NCBI GenBank assembly: GCA_905221615.1
Contig: CAJNDT010002001.1
Span: 1,824,881-1,888,880 of the forward strand
Source: Symbiodinium sp. CCMP2592
Taxonomy: Eukaryota; Sar; Dinophyceae; Suessiales; Symbiodiniaceae
Direction of reading: 5' to 3'
DNA length: 64,000 nucleotides
The notes below the pieces were generated by a model, which had not been told where the DNA came from, made no database searches, and was given only the letters and a program-made list of their open reading frames with translations. Positions 42,780 through 53,489 of this stretch are shown piece by piece (position 1 is the first letter of the stretch; every line of letters begins with the position of its first letter). Made by a program: the position numbers and the translations under genes.

Positions 42780-43340
42780 ATGAATGCCAGGAGTTTTACG
42801 TGAAATGGTTGACATACCCGATTCGCCCGATTCTTGCCATGACGGCATTGCCTTTCGACGGCTCAGTTCCTACACACCTACACACGGCTATAGACCATTC
42901 CAGCCGTAGGCCAGCTGTAGGATCGGGATGGCTTTGCGCTGCTGGTTTCCCTGCCTGATGGCTCTCAGCAACGTGCCTCTTCTTGCACATGGACATACAT
43001 GGAACGCCCACGTTCCTCGCATGGTTATATGCTCAGGTGAAGGGCATCTTTTCCGTTTCGCCCGGCGAGTCTCACTGTGCAGACCGCGACGATCGGGGGA
43101 CCTGCAGGCGCTGGGCGTTGGGCGTCTCCCCGTGCGTAGCATGAGACCTGGCACGGGCCAGGCAGCCCGAGGATGCCGAAGAGTTGGTGGCTCTGCAAGC
43201 CAAGGTCGTCTCTTGGCCTATGCCCCAGACCGTGAACACTCATCCCTAGGCAGCTGGAAAAGCCTACCTGCAACAGTGTGTCGCCTTGGGGGCATTTGCT
43301 TGCAAGGGGAAATGGGTGCACTACGACTTCGAGTTTGAAG
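42780..43340. repeat. Duplicated upstream block, copy A
   Basis: Closely matches 45250-45790, including ATGGCTTTGCGCTGCTGG and the run from AACGCCCACGTTCCTCGC to GGCAGCTGGAAAAGCC. Copy A lacks 19 bp (CTTGGAGAAGCACTGCACC) present in B. From 43037 (after ATGCTCAG) a frame reads VKGIFSVSPGESHCADRDDR, GTCRRWALGVSPCVA, an in-frame TGA at 43142, then PEDAEELVALQAKVVSWPMP. Both copies share that TGA. Confidence 0.7.
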
Positions 43341-43395
43341 TAGCATGAGGGGGTATGATTTACTGTGGTCTTCATGCTGCATGTTGTGAGACCAA

Positions 43396-43449
43396 GGAGA
43401 AGGGTCCATACTGGCGCCGCCAGGAGAAGGGTCCATACTGGCGCCGCCA
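43396..43449. repeat. 27-bp tandem duplication
   Basis: GGAGAAGGGTCCATACTGGC+GCCGCCA twice in direct succession. It keeps frame, giving KGPYWRRQE repeated in one reading. Copy B of the locus has a single diverged version near 47680. Confidence 0.75.
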
Positions 43450-43744
43450 CCATTGGCGACGTGTTCATCCTGTCCGCCCTGGCCAAGGCTACTACAAGGC
43501 TGGGACTCTTTACACCTGTGCTTGTGTTGCCGTTTGGAAGGGCCGGTGTAGGTCGAGACGACAACGGAAGTTCCTGCACCTGAAGCGACTACAACTGAAG
43601 CGCCTGCAGCTTGGCTTCCAAGACAGAAGTTGTTCCGCAATGTCGATGTCCGTGCGCTTTCCTTGGCTGTGGTAGAGCTCCATCCTGCCCGGTCTAGCAC
43701 GTGCAACATCCTAGGCTGGTAATTGAAATTCACAGATTTCACAG

Positions 43745-44119
43745 GTAGAATTTGCTGGTGGCCAGTTTAGAGTTTGGAAGGTGCAGCCGTTCTGGATCTC
43801 GGCCGCGGTGGACACCCCATGCAATAAAGCTTGCGGAGAGTTCAACGACGGCTTGGACGTTTTCAGGTGCGGAAAGGAGGAGATGGCTGCCATTAACTCC
43901 ACGGAAGCAATTGAGGCTTTGGTTGCGGAGTTGGGCCTCCCGAACACCACCTGCAGCCAGCCCCCGAGCAACGGCCCCTCCAGAGACGGTGGAGGGAGCC
44001 CTTTCACCAGGGGAAGTCCAAAGCCGAACGATTGCTACTTTTGGGATCCAAGCAAGCCTGCAAGCGACGTCGACTGCGACGACGTTTCGGTCGACGGTCG
44101 CAGGCCCCTTTGCTACTGT
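43745..44119 (+). CDS. Eight-cysteine module, copy A exon 1
   Basis: Phase-0 exon of 125 codons: acceptor GATTTCACAG, donor GTTCCT at 44120. Reads VEFAGGQFRVWKVQPFWISA, then CNKACGEFNDGLDVFRCGKE, EMAAINS, LGLPNTTC, GGGSPFTRG, NDCYFWDPSKPASDVDC, RRPLCYC. Eight cysteines and two N-glycosylation sequons suggest an extracellular domain. The layout faintly recalls C-type lectin folds (late W-D-P and paired Cys), but I do not assign it. Joining to the next exon at GATCCAACAG keeps frame. Almost identical to 47935-48309. The frame also stays open into the intron (to 44416), which I take as read-through. Confidence 0.62.
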
Positions 44120-44556
44120 GTTCCTGCATCTTGGCAGCACTCCTTGGGCTCCTTCCTGCGGGCGAAAAGATGCAGTTGGCGGCTTGTGGTGCCCGACCCA
44201 GGCGGCGCCGGCTGCTCGATGGCATCGCTTGCAATTGCAACGACTCTGTGTTTGAGGGTGTCTGTGTGTGGGTGTCGCAGAGAGCTTGCTTGGCAGTTGT
44301 CACTTATCATCCCAAGGCCGTCCCTGCTGCTGGGCTGCATCCGTACACGGGAGTTTCCGACGGGCGGTTTGGCGGTTGGGCCTGAGCCTTCAGGTTTCAG
44401 AGATGCTAGTCGGTAGGGCTTCAGCTCCTTGGGACACGGTATTGCGCCAGCCGCAGAGTGCAGCAAGTGATGCTGGGTGCATTGAGCTGGACCGCTTCAT
44501 CTCTTTGAGATGTAGTCTCATTGCATGCTCCGCCCAGACCTGCGGTCTCTGCTCAG

Positions 44557-44892
44557 GATCCAACAGGTCCTTGGTTCTCGGCTGACAGACACCAGACCTG
44601 CAACGACCTTTGCATCTCCAAGAACTACACAGAGTGCGGCAAGGAGGAGATGGCAGCCATCAACTCTTCCCTCGCCTTGGCAGACTTGCTTTTCATTCTC
44701 AACCTGACCTGCACGCCCCCGGACCGCGGAAATGCCTTCAGAGGCGGTACTCCTGGAGGAAGTCCTTTCACCAGGGGTCCTCCGGAAACAAACGATTGCT
44801 ATTATTGGAACCCAAACGAGCCTGCAAGCAATGTTGACTGCATTGGTTCAGTTGGAAATTCCGGTCGAAGGCCGCTTTGCTACTGTAAGTAG
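44557..44892 (+). CDS. Eight-cysteine module, copy A exon 2 (terminal)
   Basis: After GTCTCTGCTCAG, reads DPTGPWFSADRHQTCNDLC, YTECGKEEMAAINSS, ILNLTC, GGSPFTRGPPETNDCYYW, then RRPLCYCK and TAG. 111 codons, parallel module to exon 1 with the same eight Cys, so the protein carries tandem modules. The GTAAGT inside the final TGTAAGTAG could alternatively be a donor to a further exon. Confidence 0.62.
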   Translation, partial: DPTGPWFSADRHQTCNDLCISKNYTECGKEEMAAINSSLALADLLFILNLTCTPPDRGNAFRGGTPGGSPFTRGPPETNDCYYWNPNEPASNVDCIGSVGNSGRRPLCYCK

Positions 44893-45249
44893 GTCCCACA
44901 CGACCTGTGGATTTCAAGATCTCGACTCTGATGCCTGCTAAGCCAGGTTTTTGATTTTACTAGATATTAGATGCGACCAGGCTGAGGGTCTGTCGATCGC
45001 GCGGATCGTCATATCACCCCAGCCGGGCCAGCATCCGGCCACGTGGATGCTGTGCTAAACCCCCGCCTCTTGTAGGAAGAGTAGGGTAGGCATTGGGGCG
45101 ATAGTGTGTGAAAACCTCTAATTTAGAACAACATCCACGTGCCACGAAGCCAGTACAAGCAATAAAGAGTCAAGCAGAAAGGGTGCCGTTCTTCAGATGG
45201 ATAGAGGCGTGCATGTTTGCAAGCTGCATGTCGGTAGGAAAGTACCAAG

Positions 45250-45790
45250 ATGAGTTTTACATGAAATGGTCGATATACCCGTTTCGCACGATTCTCGCCA
45301 TGATAGCATTGCCTTTCGACAGTGGCCCCATTTCTATGCAGGCGTTTGGCCAGATCTTCCAGCCGTAGGCCCTTGGAGAAGCACTGCACCAGCTGTAGGA
45401 TCGGGATGGCTTTGCGCTGCTGGTTTCCCTGCCTGATGGCTCTCAGCAATGTGCCTATTCTTGCACATAGACATACATGGAACGCCCACGTTCCTCGCAT
45501 GGTTATATGCTCAGGTGAAGGGCATCTTTTCCGTTTCGCCCGGCGAGTCTCACTGTGCAGACCGCGACGATCGGGGGACCTGCAGGCGCTGGGCGTTGGG
45601 CGTCTCCCCGTGCGTAGCATGAGACCTGGCACGGGCCAGGCAGCCCGAGGATGCCGAAGAGTTGGTGGCTCTGCAAGCCAAGGTCGTCTCTTGGCCTATG
45701 CCCCAGACCGTGAACACTCATCCCTAGGCAGCTGGAAAAGCCTACCTGCAACAGTGTGAGCTCCCCTTGAGATGGGTGCACTGCGACTTC
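45250..45790. repeat. Duplicated upstream block, copy B
   Basis: Second copy of 42780-43340. The stretch 45515-45727 is unchanged from 43037-43249 as far as I can read it, including the in-frame TGA at 45620. Just upstream, YQDEFYMKWSIYPFRTILA (from about 45242) corresponds to EFYVKWLTYPIRPILA in copy A, amino-acid conservation despite several base changes. Confidence 0.7.
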
Positions 45791-45849
45791 GGGATCCTTC
45801 AAGGTCGTCAGAAAGATTTGTTTGCATCATGGTATGATTTGCCCATAAG

Positions 45850-47640
45850 GAACCCCGAGGTACGTACTTACATACATCCCCCTCCACCAAAAATTTTTGG
45901 CGGGGGGGGGGGGGGAAAGTACGTACGTATGTACCTATACTCGCGTAGTAACTATACCCCCCCCCCCCCCCCCGCGGATGATACGCACGTACATACATAC
46001 TTCCCCCTCCCCGTGCGACAGTTTGTCAGATGCATACCGATTCACGTAGTAACATGCTAACGTACATACTGATCCCCCCCCCGCGTACGTACATACATAC
46101 TCCCCCCTCCCCCTGCGAAAAACCCCGAGGTACGTACGTAGATACATACCTCCCCCACCCCCCCCAAACAAAAAAATTTTGGCGGACCCGCTCCGTTTGT
46201 GGCCGCAGTGGAAGGGTTGGGGGAGGTACGTACGTATCCGTATCTACGTATGTACGTACCTACCTACCTGCCTACGTGTGTACCTGGCTATGCACCATAC
46301 TACCGTACTACTCCCCACCCCCCCCGCAAAATTTTTGGCCGCAGGTTGGTCTTATGGTCGTATACATGCGGACCTCCCGCCAGGAGCGAGCATACTATAC
46401 CGTACTAACATACTAACGCACGTACCCACCCCCCCCGGTTGCGGTACCTGCGTACATTCTGCTCCACAGGCCCCCTGTCCGACACTTAGTGGCCGGAGGC
46501 AGACAGGGTTAGCGGAGGTACGTGCATATGTAGGTATTCCCTACCTACCTAATATCGTACTAACATACTAACATACATACGGACCCACCCCCGGGTAGCA
46601 CACATTCATACCCACCCCCTATCTTGTAACGTCTTTTAACTTACTAGCTAATATACATACCTGCCTCTCCCCTCCCCGGGTCCCGGGTAACGTACATACG
46701 TACGTACTCCCTCCCCCTATCTTCTAACATAGTAACATACTAACGTACATACCTACCCCCGCCCCCCCCCTGGGGATCCCTCGGGTACGGTACGTGCGTC
46801 CATCCAGCCCCGACCCTCCGTTGCTGGCCACAGGGGAAGGGCTGGAAGAGCTACGCACGTATGTACGTATGTACGTACCTACTTACCTGCCTACGCGGTA
46901 CGCCGTATACTAACATGCTATAACGTACATGCCGAACCCCTCTGCGGGTAACATGCGTACAGTAGATACATACTCCCCGCCCCCCCCGGCAAAATTCTTG
47001 ATTCTTGGCTGCAGGTTGGTACTGCCATACATACTAACATAATTACTAACGTGCATGCGGACCCCCCCCAGGGGAACGAGCATACTAGCATATACTAGCG
47101 TACCAACATACTATAACGTACGTACCTACCCCCCGCCCCGGTTGCGCTACCTGCGTACATTCTGCTTCCCCCCTTTCCGACATGTGCGTGCTGTCGCGTA
47201 CATTCCTACGTACTGGCCTGGCTACGCGCTACGACGTGCTGACGTGAAATAATAGCCTATAGTAACGTATTTGCTCACGTGCGTACGAACATCCGTACAT
47301 ACATACGTACTGACGTACTCACGTAGTATACTGCTGTACTATAGCGTACTCAAGTACTAACGTACTTACGTACGTACATACATGCGTCCGCCCCCGGAGG
47401 TCACGGGTAGAAACATACATACATACCTGCGGCCTCCGCCCCTGCATTTTTTCCGAACAAGGCATGCTCAGATACTAACATACCACCCAGCCTAGCAGCT
47501 ACGTGCTATAACGTACTGACGTACTGACTAACGTACGTACGTACGTGCCCAAGGTACGTACTAACGTACTGACGTACATCCGTACCCAAGGTACGTACGT
47601 ACGTGCGTTACCACCCCGCCTGGGTTCTTACTGGATTTGC
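45850..47640. repeat. 1.8-kb ACGT/ACAT plus poly-C low-complexity insertion
   Basis: Begins after AACCCCGAG. Made of GTACGTAC, ATACATAC and CTAACGTACTAAC words alternating with C-runs of 5-15 and occasional CGAAAAACCCCGAGGTACG repeats. It occupies the place of about 100 bp in copy A. Thr/Tyr/Pro-rich translations are artefacts. Confidence 0.9.
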
Positions 47641-47934
47641 CCTAGCCACTAGTCTTCATGCTGCACGTGTTGACACAAAGGATAAGGGCCCACACTGGGG
47701 CTGGTGGGGTCGTTTCCATCGTGGACGAGGCTACTACAAGGCTGGGACTCTTTAAAGACCTGCTCGGCACTGTGTTAAGCTTGTAATGGTCGATGCAGGT
47801 CGAGACGACAACTGAAGCGCCTGCAGCTTGGCTTCCAAGACAGATGTTGTTCCTCAATGTCGATGTCCAGAAGCCTGCTGCCCGGTCTAGCACGTGCAAC
47901 CTAGGCTGGTAATTGAAATTCACAGATTTCACAG

Positions 47935-48309
47935 GTAGAATTTGCTGGTGGCCAGTTTAGAGTTTGGAAGGTGCAGCCGTTCTGGATCTCGGCCGCGGTG
48001 GACACCCCATGCAATAAAGCTTGCGGAGAGTTCAACGACGGCTTGGACGTTTTCAGGTGCGGAAAGGAGGAGATGGCTGCCATTAACTCCACGGAAGCAA
48101 TTGAGGCTTTGGTTGCGGAGTTGGGCCTCCCGAACACCACCTGCAGCCAGCCCCCGAGCAACGGCCCCTACAGAGACGGTGGAGGGAGCCCTTTCACCAG
48201 GGAAAGTCCAAAGCCGAACGATTGCTACTTTTGGGATCCAAGCAAGCCTGCAAGCGACATTGACTGCGACAACATTGGTTTTGCCGGTCGAAGTCCGCTT
48301 TGCTACTGC
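47935..48309 (+). CDS. Eight-cysteine module, copy B exon 1
   Basis: Same length (125 codons) and borders as 43745-44119: acceptor GATTTCACAG, donor GTTCCT at 48310. Differences cluster near the end (SDIDCDNIGFAGRSPLCYC against SDVDCDDVSVDGRRPLCYC), all eight Cys kept. The last codon differs silently (TGC for TGT), supporting coding here and a splice after it. Confidence 0.62.
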
Positions 48310-48826
48310 GTTCCTGCCCTTGGGCAGCACTCATTGGGTTCATTTGGGTCCAGGTTTGTTTTCACACGGGCGAAAAGACGCAGTTGGCTTGTGGTGCCCG
48401 ACCCAGGCGGCGCCGGCTGCTCGATGGCATCGCTTGCAATTGCAACGACTCTGTGTTTGAGGGTGTCTGTGTGTGGGTGTCGCAGAGAGCTTGCTTGGCA
48501 GTTGTCACTTTTCATCCCAAGGCCGTCCCTGCTGCTGGGCTGCATCCGTAGCCCCGGCATTCACGGGAGTTTCCGACGGGCGGAGGTTCAGGAGAGGTTG
48601 GTCGATTTGGCGGTTGGGCCTGAGCCCTGAGGTTTCAGAGATGCTAGAAGCATGTATTGATTACCTTGTAATCAGGTACGAAATAGTCTCAGAGCGGTTA
48701 GGGCTTCAGCTCCTTGGGCCACTCTCATTGGATCCACTCAAGCGCACTCAAGCGCTCGAGAGGCGCTGAGATGATGAGTGTTTCGTGCTATCACCAAATG
48801 CTATGACCAAAACGGTTTCCACTCAG

Positions 48827-49162
48827 GATCCAACAGGTCCTTGGTTCTCGGCTGATAGAGACCAGACCTGCGACGACCTTTGCACCTCCAAGAACTACAC
48901 AGAGTGCGGCAAGGAGGAGATGGCAGCCATCAACTCTTCCCTCGCCTTGGCAGACTTGCTGTCCATTCTCAACCTGACATGCACGCCCCCCCTCCCGAAC
49001 AGCGGAAATTCCCCCTTCAGAGATGGTGGAGGAAGTCCTTTCACCAGGGGTCCTCCGGAAAGCAACGATTGCTATTATTGGGATCCAAACAAGCCTGCAA
49101 GCGACATCGACTGCGGCACCATTGGTCACCCCGGTCGAAGGCCACTTTGCTACTGTAAGTAG
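48827..49162 (+). CDS. Eight-cysteine module, copy B exon 2 (terminal)
   Basis: After TTTCCACTCAG, reads DPTGPWFSADRDQTCDDLC, YTECGKEEMAAINSS, LPNSGNSPFRDGGGSPF, NDCYYWDPNKPASDIDC, RRPLCYCK, TAG at 49160. The intron before it (48310-48826) is about 80 bp longer than in copy A and differs towards its 3' end, while the exon is well kept. Confidence 0.62.
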   Translation, partial: DPTGPWFSADRDQTCDDLCTSKNYTECGKEEMAAINSSLALADLLSILNLTCTPPLPNSGNSPFRDGGGSPFTRGPPESNDCYYWDPNKPASDIDCGTIGHPGRRPLCYCK

Positions 49163-49880
49163 GTCCGACACAGCCTGCGGATTTCGAGATCTCGACATTG
49201 ATGCTGCCTGCGAAGTAGTGGGCGCAATTTTAATCTCCCAATTTTACGTTAGTGCCAAAGCGACTAGGCCTTGTGACCGTCGATCGCGTGAGTCGTCAAT
49301 TCGTCCAGCCTGGAGCATCCGGCCGCACCTCAGACGAAAGAAAGAGTCAAGCAAAAGGGGTGCCGTTCTTCAGATGAACAGAAGGGGCGTGTCAATTAGG
49401 ACTGCAGGAGGCCGCGTGTGGGTAGGAGGTACAAAGGGGAGGCTGAAGCCTAGCAAAGTTGCTCCGACGAGCAACGTTTGAAGATGGCCTTTGCGGGAAC
49501 AGCCTTACTTCGGAATCAAGCAGTCGAGGCAAACCAAGACAGTCGCAGCCCAATGCCATTCATTCGCTCTGAAGGCCTGGGACGAAGTCGGCGAGAAAAC
49601 TCCAGCTCCTCCGGCACTGCTACCTGCACCCAAGGAGTCGGGAGAGGCTTTGGATGTGCGGCGGCTTTAGGTCAGGGCTTGCGGTGGTTTTGCCTGAGGG
49701 GGTTTCGAGATGCAGGCATGTTGCAATGGGGTCTACTCTTTTGTGTTTGGTGTGTTGCATGACATCGGTTCACGACGCCCTACACAGTAATCGCTTCTTT
49801 TTGTACATGTTTGTACTCCTGATGGAAGTATCGTGCAACATCGTAAAATAATACGCACGCCAGAACCTTGAAACCTTGCT
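49163..49880. other. No supported gene
   Basis: Intergenic or UTR of the module gene. Short + frames only; TTTGCGG/GGGTTTCGAG words but no ordered repeat. Confidence 0.35.
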
Positions 49881-49883
49881 GTA

Positions 49884-50040
49884 CAAGGCACTTTCTCCGA
49901 CAAGCCCTTTTGGAAGAGTTTGGCAAACTTATCAGCCCAAAGTTCAAAGGCTTCGGGCGCGGGGTCTAATAGCAGACTTTTGAAACCATCAACAGGTTGT
50001 ATAAAGGGCCACAGGAGGTACAGGAGGTAGCTCAGCCTTG
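49884..50040 (-). CDS. Candidate exon, minus strand
   Basis: Minus frame reads LSYLLYLLWPFIQPVDGFKS, LLLDPAPEAFELWADKFAKL, FQKGLSEKV. Clearly protein-like with hydrophobic start and helical end. The same frame is open to 50497, but beyond 50040 the sequence is telomere-like. Confidence 0.42.
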
Positions 50041-50535
50041 GGCTGCATTTGGGGCAAGGTTCAGTGTTTGCTTGTTCTTGGCGTGACTGCTCTTCTGTGC
50101 ACAGCCAGGGCCAGTTCATGTTTGTCAACGCAGCTGCATGCCTCTTACAACCTGGCGAACATCGAAGCAGCCATTTGCAGGAGCCCACCATGCCGATCAT
50201 CGCATCGGGGCAGTACGAGCCAGGCTTGGCACCAGAACGCCCCAGCCCTACGAAGCCGGGCCCAGACGCTAGACACCCCCAAACCCCTGAAACCCCTGGC
50301 CCCAAGCTCAGCATTTTCCCAAAACCTTCTTTCTCAGTCTCGGAGCACGAGTCCGGTGCATAAGTCCCACGTCGTGGTGTATAGGCCCCAATTAGCAGCG
50401 TGTCTGGCCCCCTCACCATGCTCATCGAACTTGCAGGCCATTCCGTTCTGGCTACAAGGGACCTTGCGCCTGCAGCTGTAGAGATCCCGGATGACAAGGA
50501 GCTTACTTGTCGGGTTGGGGGCGTCGTGAGCTCAA

Positions 50536-50742
50536 GTGCATCGCGAAATTGGTGTCATCTTTGGCTTCAGGCAGGTCCCACAAGCAGTCCTTGATTGCAA
50601 ATGCCCTTTTGGGACTGGTGTTTGCAAGCGAAAACTCAAAGCCGAAGCGGTCAGAACATTCCGGGTAGCTGGGAACCCGAAACGAAGAATGCGAGCGTTC
50701 CGCCCCGAACTCGAAAAAGGCCAAGCCTGCACAGGAATCTGA
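50536..50742 (+). CDS. Candidate exon
   Basis: Frame contains VPQAVLDCKCPFGTGVCKRK (after CAGGCAG) and LKAEAVRTFRVAGNPKRRMR, stop at 50740. The antisense frame is also open, so confidence is low. Confidence 0.3.
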   Translation: MHREIGVIFGFRQVPQAVLDCKCPFGTGVCKRKLKAEAVRTFRVAGNPKRRMRAFRPELEKGQACTGI

Positions 50743-50799
50743 ACGGCATTTCCCGAGTCTCAAACATTAATTATTCTAATAATGCAATCCGAATCCCCG

Positions 50800-50970
50800 A
50801 GCGCCCGTTATCGAGCCCCAGGCACACCCTTTCAAAAATCCAAGAAAGGCCTTAAAAGAAAAGCAGAGGAGCCTTCAGCGGCTTCTCCTCCTCCTCCGGC
50901 ACCTGCAGCTTTGGGTGGTGTTCCCAACAGAGTTCAGGATAAGACTCTCCTCCTCTGGTGCTGGGTAGCA
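50800..50970 (+). CDS. Candidate exon with basic and Pro-rich segments
   Basis: Reads GTPFQKSKKGLKRKAEEPSA, ASPPPPAPAALGGVPNRVQD. KKGLKRKAEEP would be a plausible nuclear localisation signal. Ends at TGA 50971. Confidence 0.38.
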
Positions 50971-51498
50971 TGAACCCCAAAAAGGAACTACTATGGGGCC
51001 TTTGGGTAGGGCCCTCTTGGGTCGAAGGTTTTGGGCCCGCTGTAGAGCTTAAACAGAGTGTTGTGTAGGTCAGTAGGGCCGAGCCGTTTCTTTGTTGTGG
51101 CTCCCGAGAAGCTTATCCAGTTCTGCTCCAGGAAGCCTCGGCTCGGATGTTGTATCAATTAAGTGTTTTCTGATGTGTCGGACCCCTGAGCCGTTTATGT
51201 TTGGGGTAGTGTGTGAGCGAAGATTCAACGAAAAGATGTCTTAAGGCCCGAGCTTTGGCAGAGATCAGGCTCGACAGTTTAGCATGCAAGACACCACTGC
51301 ACTAGGAATGTGGCTTCAGCAGATCCGTGTTCACTGCGGTCGTCAAACCTTCTCAGCAAACGCCGGAATTTGCTGAGCCCTTTCTCTCAAAAAGAGAAGA
51401 ACTCTTCAGCCACCAGAAAGACCGAATGAGCAAAGACCAGATGCCCCTCAAGCCCTGAACCCTGAAATGTCTTCTGAAGTGTCCCACCAGGTGAAAGC

Positions 51499-51590
51499 AT
51501 GCCGACACCCCTGGAGCGACGGCAGATGCGGCAGTTGGCGGCCAATTCAGTGCATGACCGAGTTGCAGCTGCTTGTGCCATTTTGGTTTG
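51499..51590 (+). CDS. Candidate exon, helical
   Basis: Reads MPTPLERRQMRQLAANSVHD, RVAAACAILVW. TCCCACCAG lies just upstream. The right flank GGTTTGGGGGTTTGGGTTC is telomere-like. Confidence 0.42.
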
Positions 51591-51719
51591 GGGGTTTGGG
51601 TTCACGGTTCAGGGATACCAACTGCTCGAACCGAGGCCTAGATTCTAGATAAGCCTCGAGGGATAGAAGGCCCAAACCCGCGATGCAGACATCTCAAGAA
51701 CCCAGCCGCCATCCTTCAG

Positions 51720-51816
51720 ACCCTTAGTGCCTGCATTTGCAAGACCTGCACCCACTGAGTCGTCGCCCTCGCCGCGAGAAGCTGTGTCCGAGGGCGCGAC
51801 ACCAGCAGGCACAGGC
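51720..51816 (+). CDS. Candidate Ser/Pro-rich exon
   Basis: After CCATCCTTCAG the frame reads PLVPAFARPAPTESSPSPRE, AVSEGATPAGTG, TAA at 51817. CGACACCAG may be the true 3' border. A disordered linker is likely. Confidence 0.42.
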
Positions 51817-52258
51817 TAATATACAAACGTTGCGGCTGATCATGTTCAAGATGGTGGTAATTAATGACATAAAGCCGAGTGTGCGATCGTGTTTTAGCCA
51901 CTGCATGGCAACACCCCATAACCCTAGAAGGCGCACGTCACCAGGCCCAATCGGCCCGGTTATTAGCTCCGCGGCAGTGTGGGGAAACGTTACCTGGTGT
52001 TTCCAAAAGCTGCATTGGCTTGAACTACACAGCGATTAGAAGCTGAAGTAGTGCAAGGAGTGGTATGTCTTCGAAAAAGCAGGAATTCAAGTCGTAATCA
52101 GGATCGTATTATAATGCCGTCGATAGTAATCATCAGTGCTGCATCTTTGCTCCAGCACCAGAACTCGCTTTACCTTACTCTTGATATGTCGAAGCTGCCT
52201 CGGTAGATAGGTTTGCACAAAGCTTTTGCCAATCCTATATGATACAAAGCTGTCCTTC

Positions 52259-52642
52259 TCATTTTGGATACGTAAGTGTCGTGGTCATTTCTTCCTGCAT
52301 ACAGAACTCCAGTGCCAGGATAAAGTTGTTGGAGGTCTGGCTAATTAGTAACATGAGCAATAGGTCCCCACATAGTTTTACTATCATAGACAGCGGCACC
52401 TTAACCGAATCATAAAGGCTCCCATATTGCTGTACGGGTAGGGCGTCAGAGTGCCAATTCCTGCTTGGAGGCAGCACACCCACTACGCCATGGCCTCGGC
52501 TGTAGCTCCGAAACCCATGAACTGGTACGCTTGCGTTAACGGGAGATGGGCGGCTCTGAAAGTATTGTATGTTGTAAGAGTCCGAAGGGATCCTAAACAT
52601 AAGAACCCCAGCATAAGGACGGAGAGTCCTCAAGCAAGCCAC
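52259..52642 (-). CDS. Candidate ORF, minus strand (antisense also open)
   Basis: 127 codons: MACLRTLRPYAGVLMFRIPS, HGFRSYSRGHGVVGVLPPSR, IVKLCGDLLLMLLISQTSNN. The + frame 52451-52669 (AVAPKPMNWYACVNGRWAAL) is an alternative. No domain. Confidence 0.32.
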   Translation of the reverse strand: MACLRTLRPYAGVLMFRIPSDSYNIQYFQSRPSPVNASVPVHGFRSYSRGHGVVGVLPPSRNWHSDALPVQQYGSLYDSVKVPLSMIVKLCGDLLLMLLISQTSNNFILALEFCMQEEMTTTLTYPK

Positions 52643-53388
52643 AGACAGCTTCTAGACTTCCCTACCTGAGCTCCGAGAACCCGACATGCTAAATCCGAAT
52701 ACCTAAAGCCTTAAACAGTCAAACCGCAAAAGGCTTGAAGTCATACACTGTTGCGTTACGAATCCCACAGCTCCGTACTTGGATGTCGCTCTTGGTCTGA
52801 ACGTCGTCCAAGGCACCACTGCTACAGATGCATAGAGTTCGTCATTCAAGATTTGGCCTTTGACTTACATTAACTACTACGATACTACGCCATGAGCCAT
52901 CCACCAAGCTTGGTCCAGGCCCCAAGCCGGATCAGATCGCAACTCAGCACTTTAGTCCCGAAGCTGTAGTCTTTCGAAATGCTCAGCTCGGAACTGACGG
53001 CCGAATTACTCTCGTGGTGGGAGAAAAGGCTGCCAGATTTAGGCTCATGGTTGAGGGCTCGGATTGCGAAGGGTATTCGGAGTCGCTGTCAGCATGCCGA
53101 CCCGAAAGCGTGACGGCGAGCTTTCGCCGCATCGATTTACCTGCGAAGGGCTCTTAAGGTTCAGCCCTAAACCCTCAGTTTCACAAAGGGCTCCGAAAGC
53201 CCATGAGCCCTAAAACTTCGAGTCTACTGGCCCTGTGGGTTGATGCATTGAGCTTCAGGGCTGAGATTTTTGAAGTCAGTAATGGTTGGAGCCTCGCCGT
53301 CATCTTCAGTGGCCCGAGGTCCTGAGATGCCGTTCCAGGGGCATGATCAGAGAATCATTCTTTGCACGCTGTCACCAAATCTCCACAG

Positions 53389-53489
53389 TCGGAATGCTAG
53401 CGACGGCAGCAACCATTCTGGTGGTCAAAACAGGCAAAAAAGACATGACCCCCAAGAGACCGAACAAGAATCGCGGGCGCTCCCGACAG
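53389..53489 (+). CDS. Candidate exon with hydrophobic then basic part
   Basis: After AATCTCCACAG reads GMLATAATILVVKTGKKDMT, PKRPNKNRGRSRQ, border TCCCGACAG. A possible membrane segment (MLATAATILVV) is followed by a strongly basic tail. Confidence 0.43.

Noticed and set aside
42888..43154. Arg-rich minus-strand ORF in the duplicated block (conserved in both copies)
   Set aside because: The two copies are nearly identical at DNA level, so conservation says nothing about frame; the + frame VKGIFSVSPGESH reads better.
45850..47640. Repetitive ACGT words as a CRISPR or satellite array
   Set aside because: No fixed repeat-spacer length and no constant unit; the window is eukaryotic.
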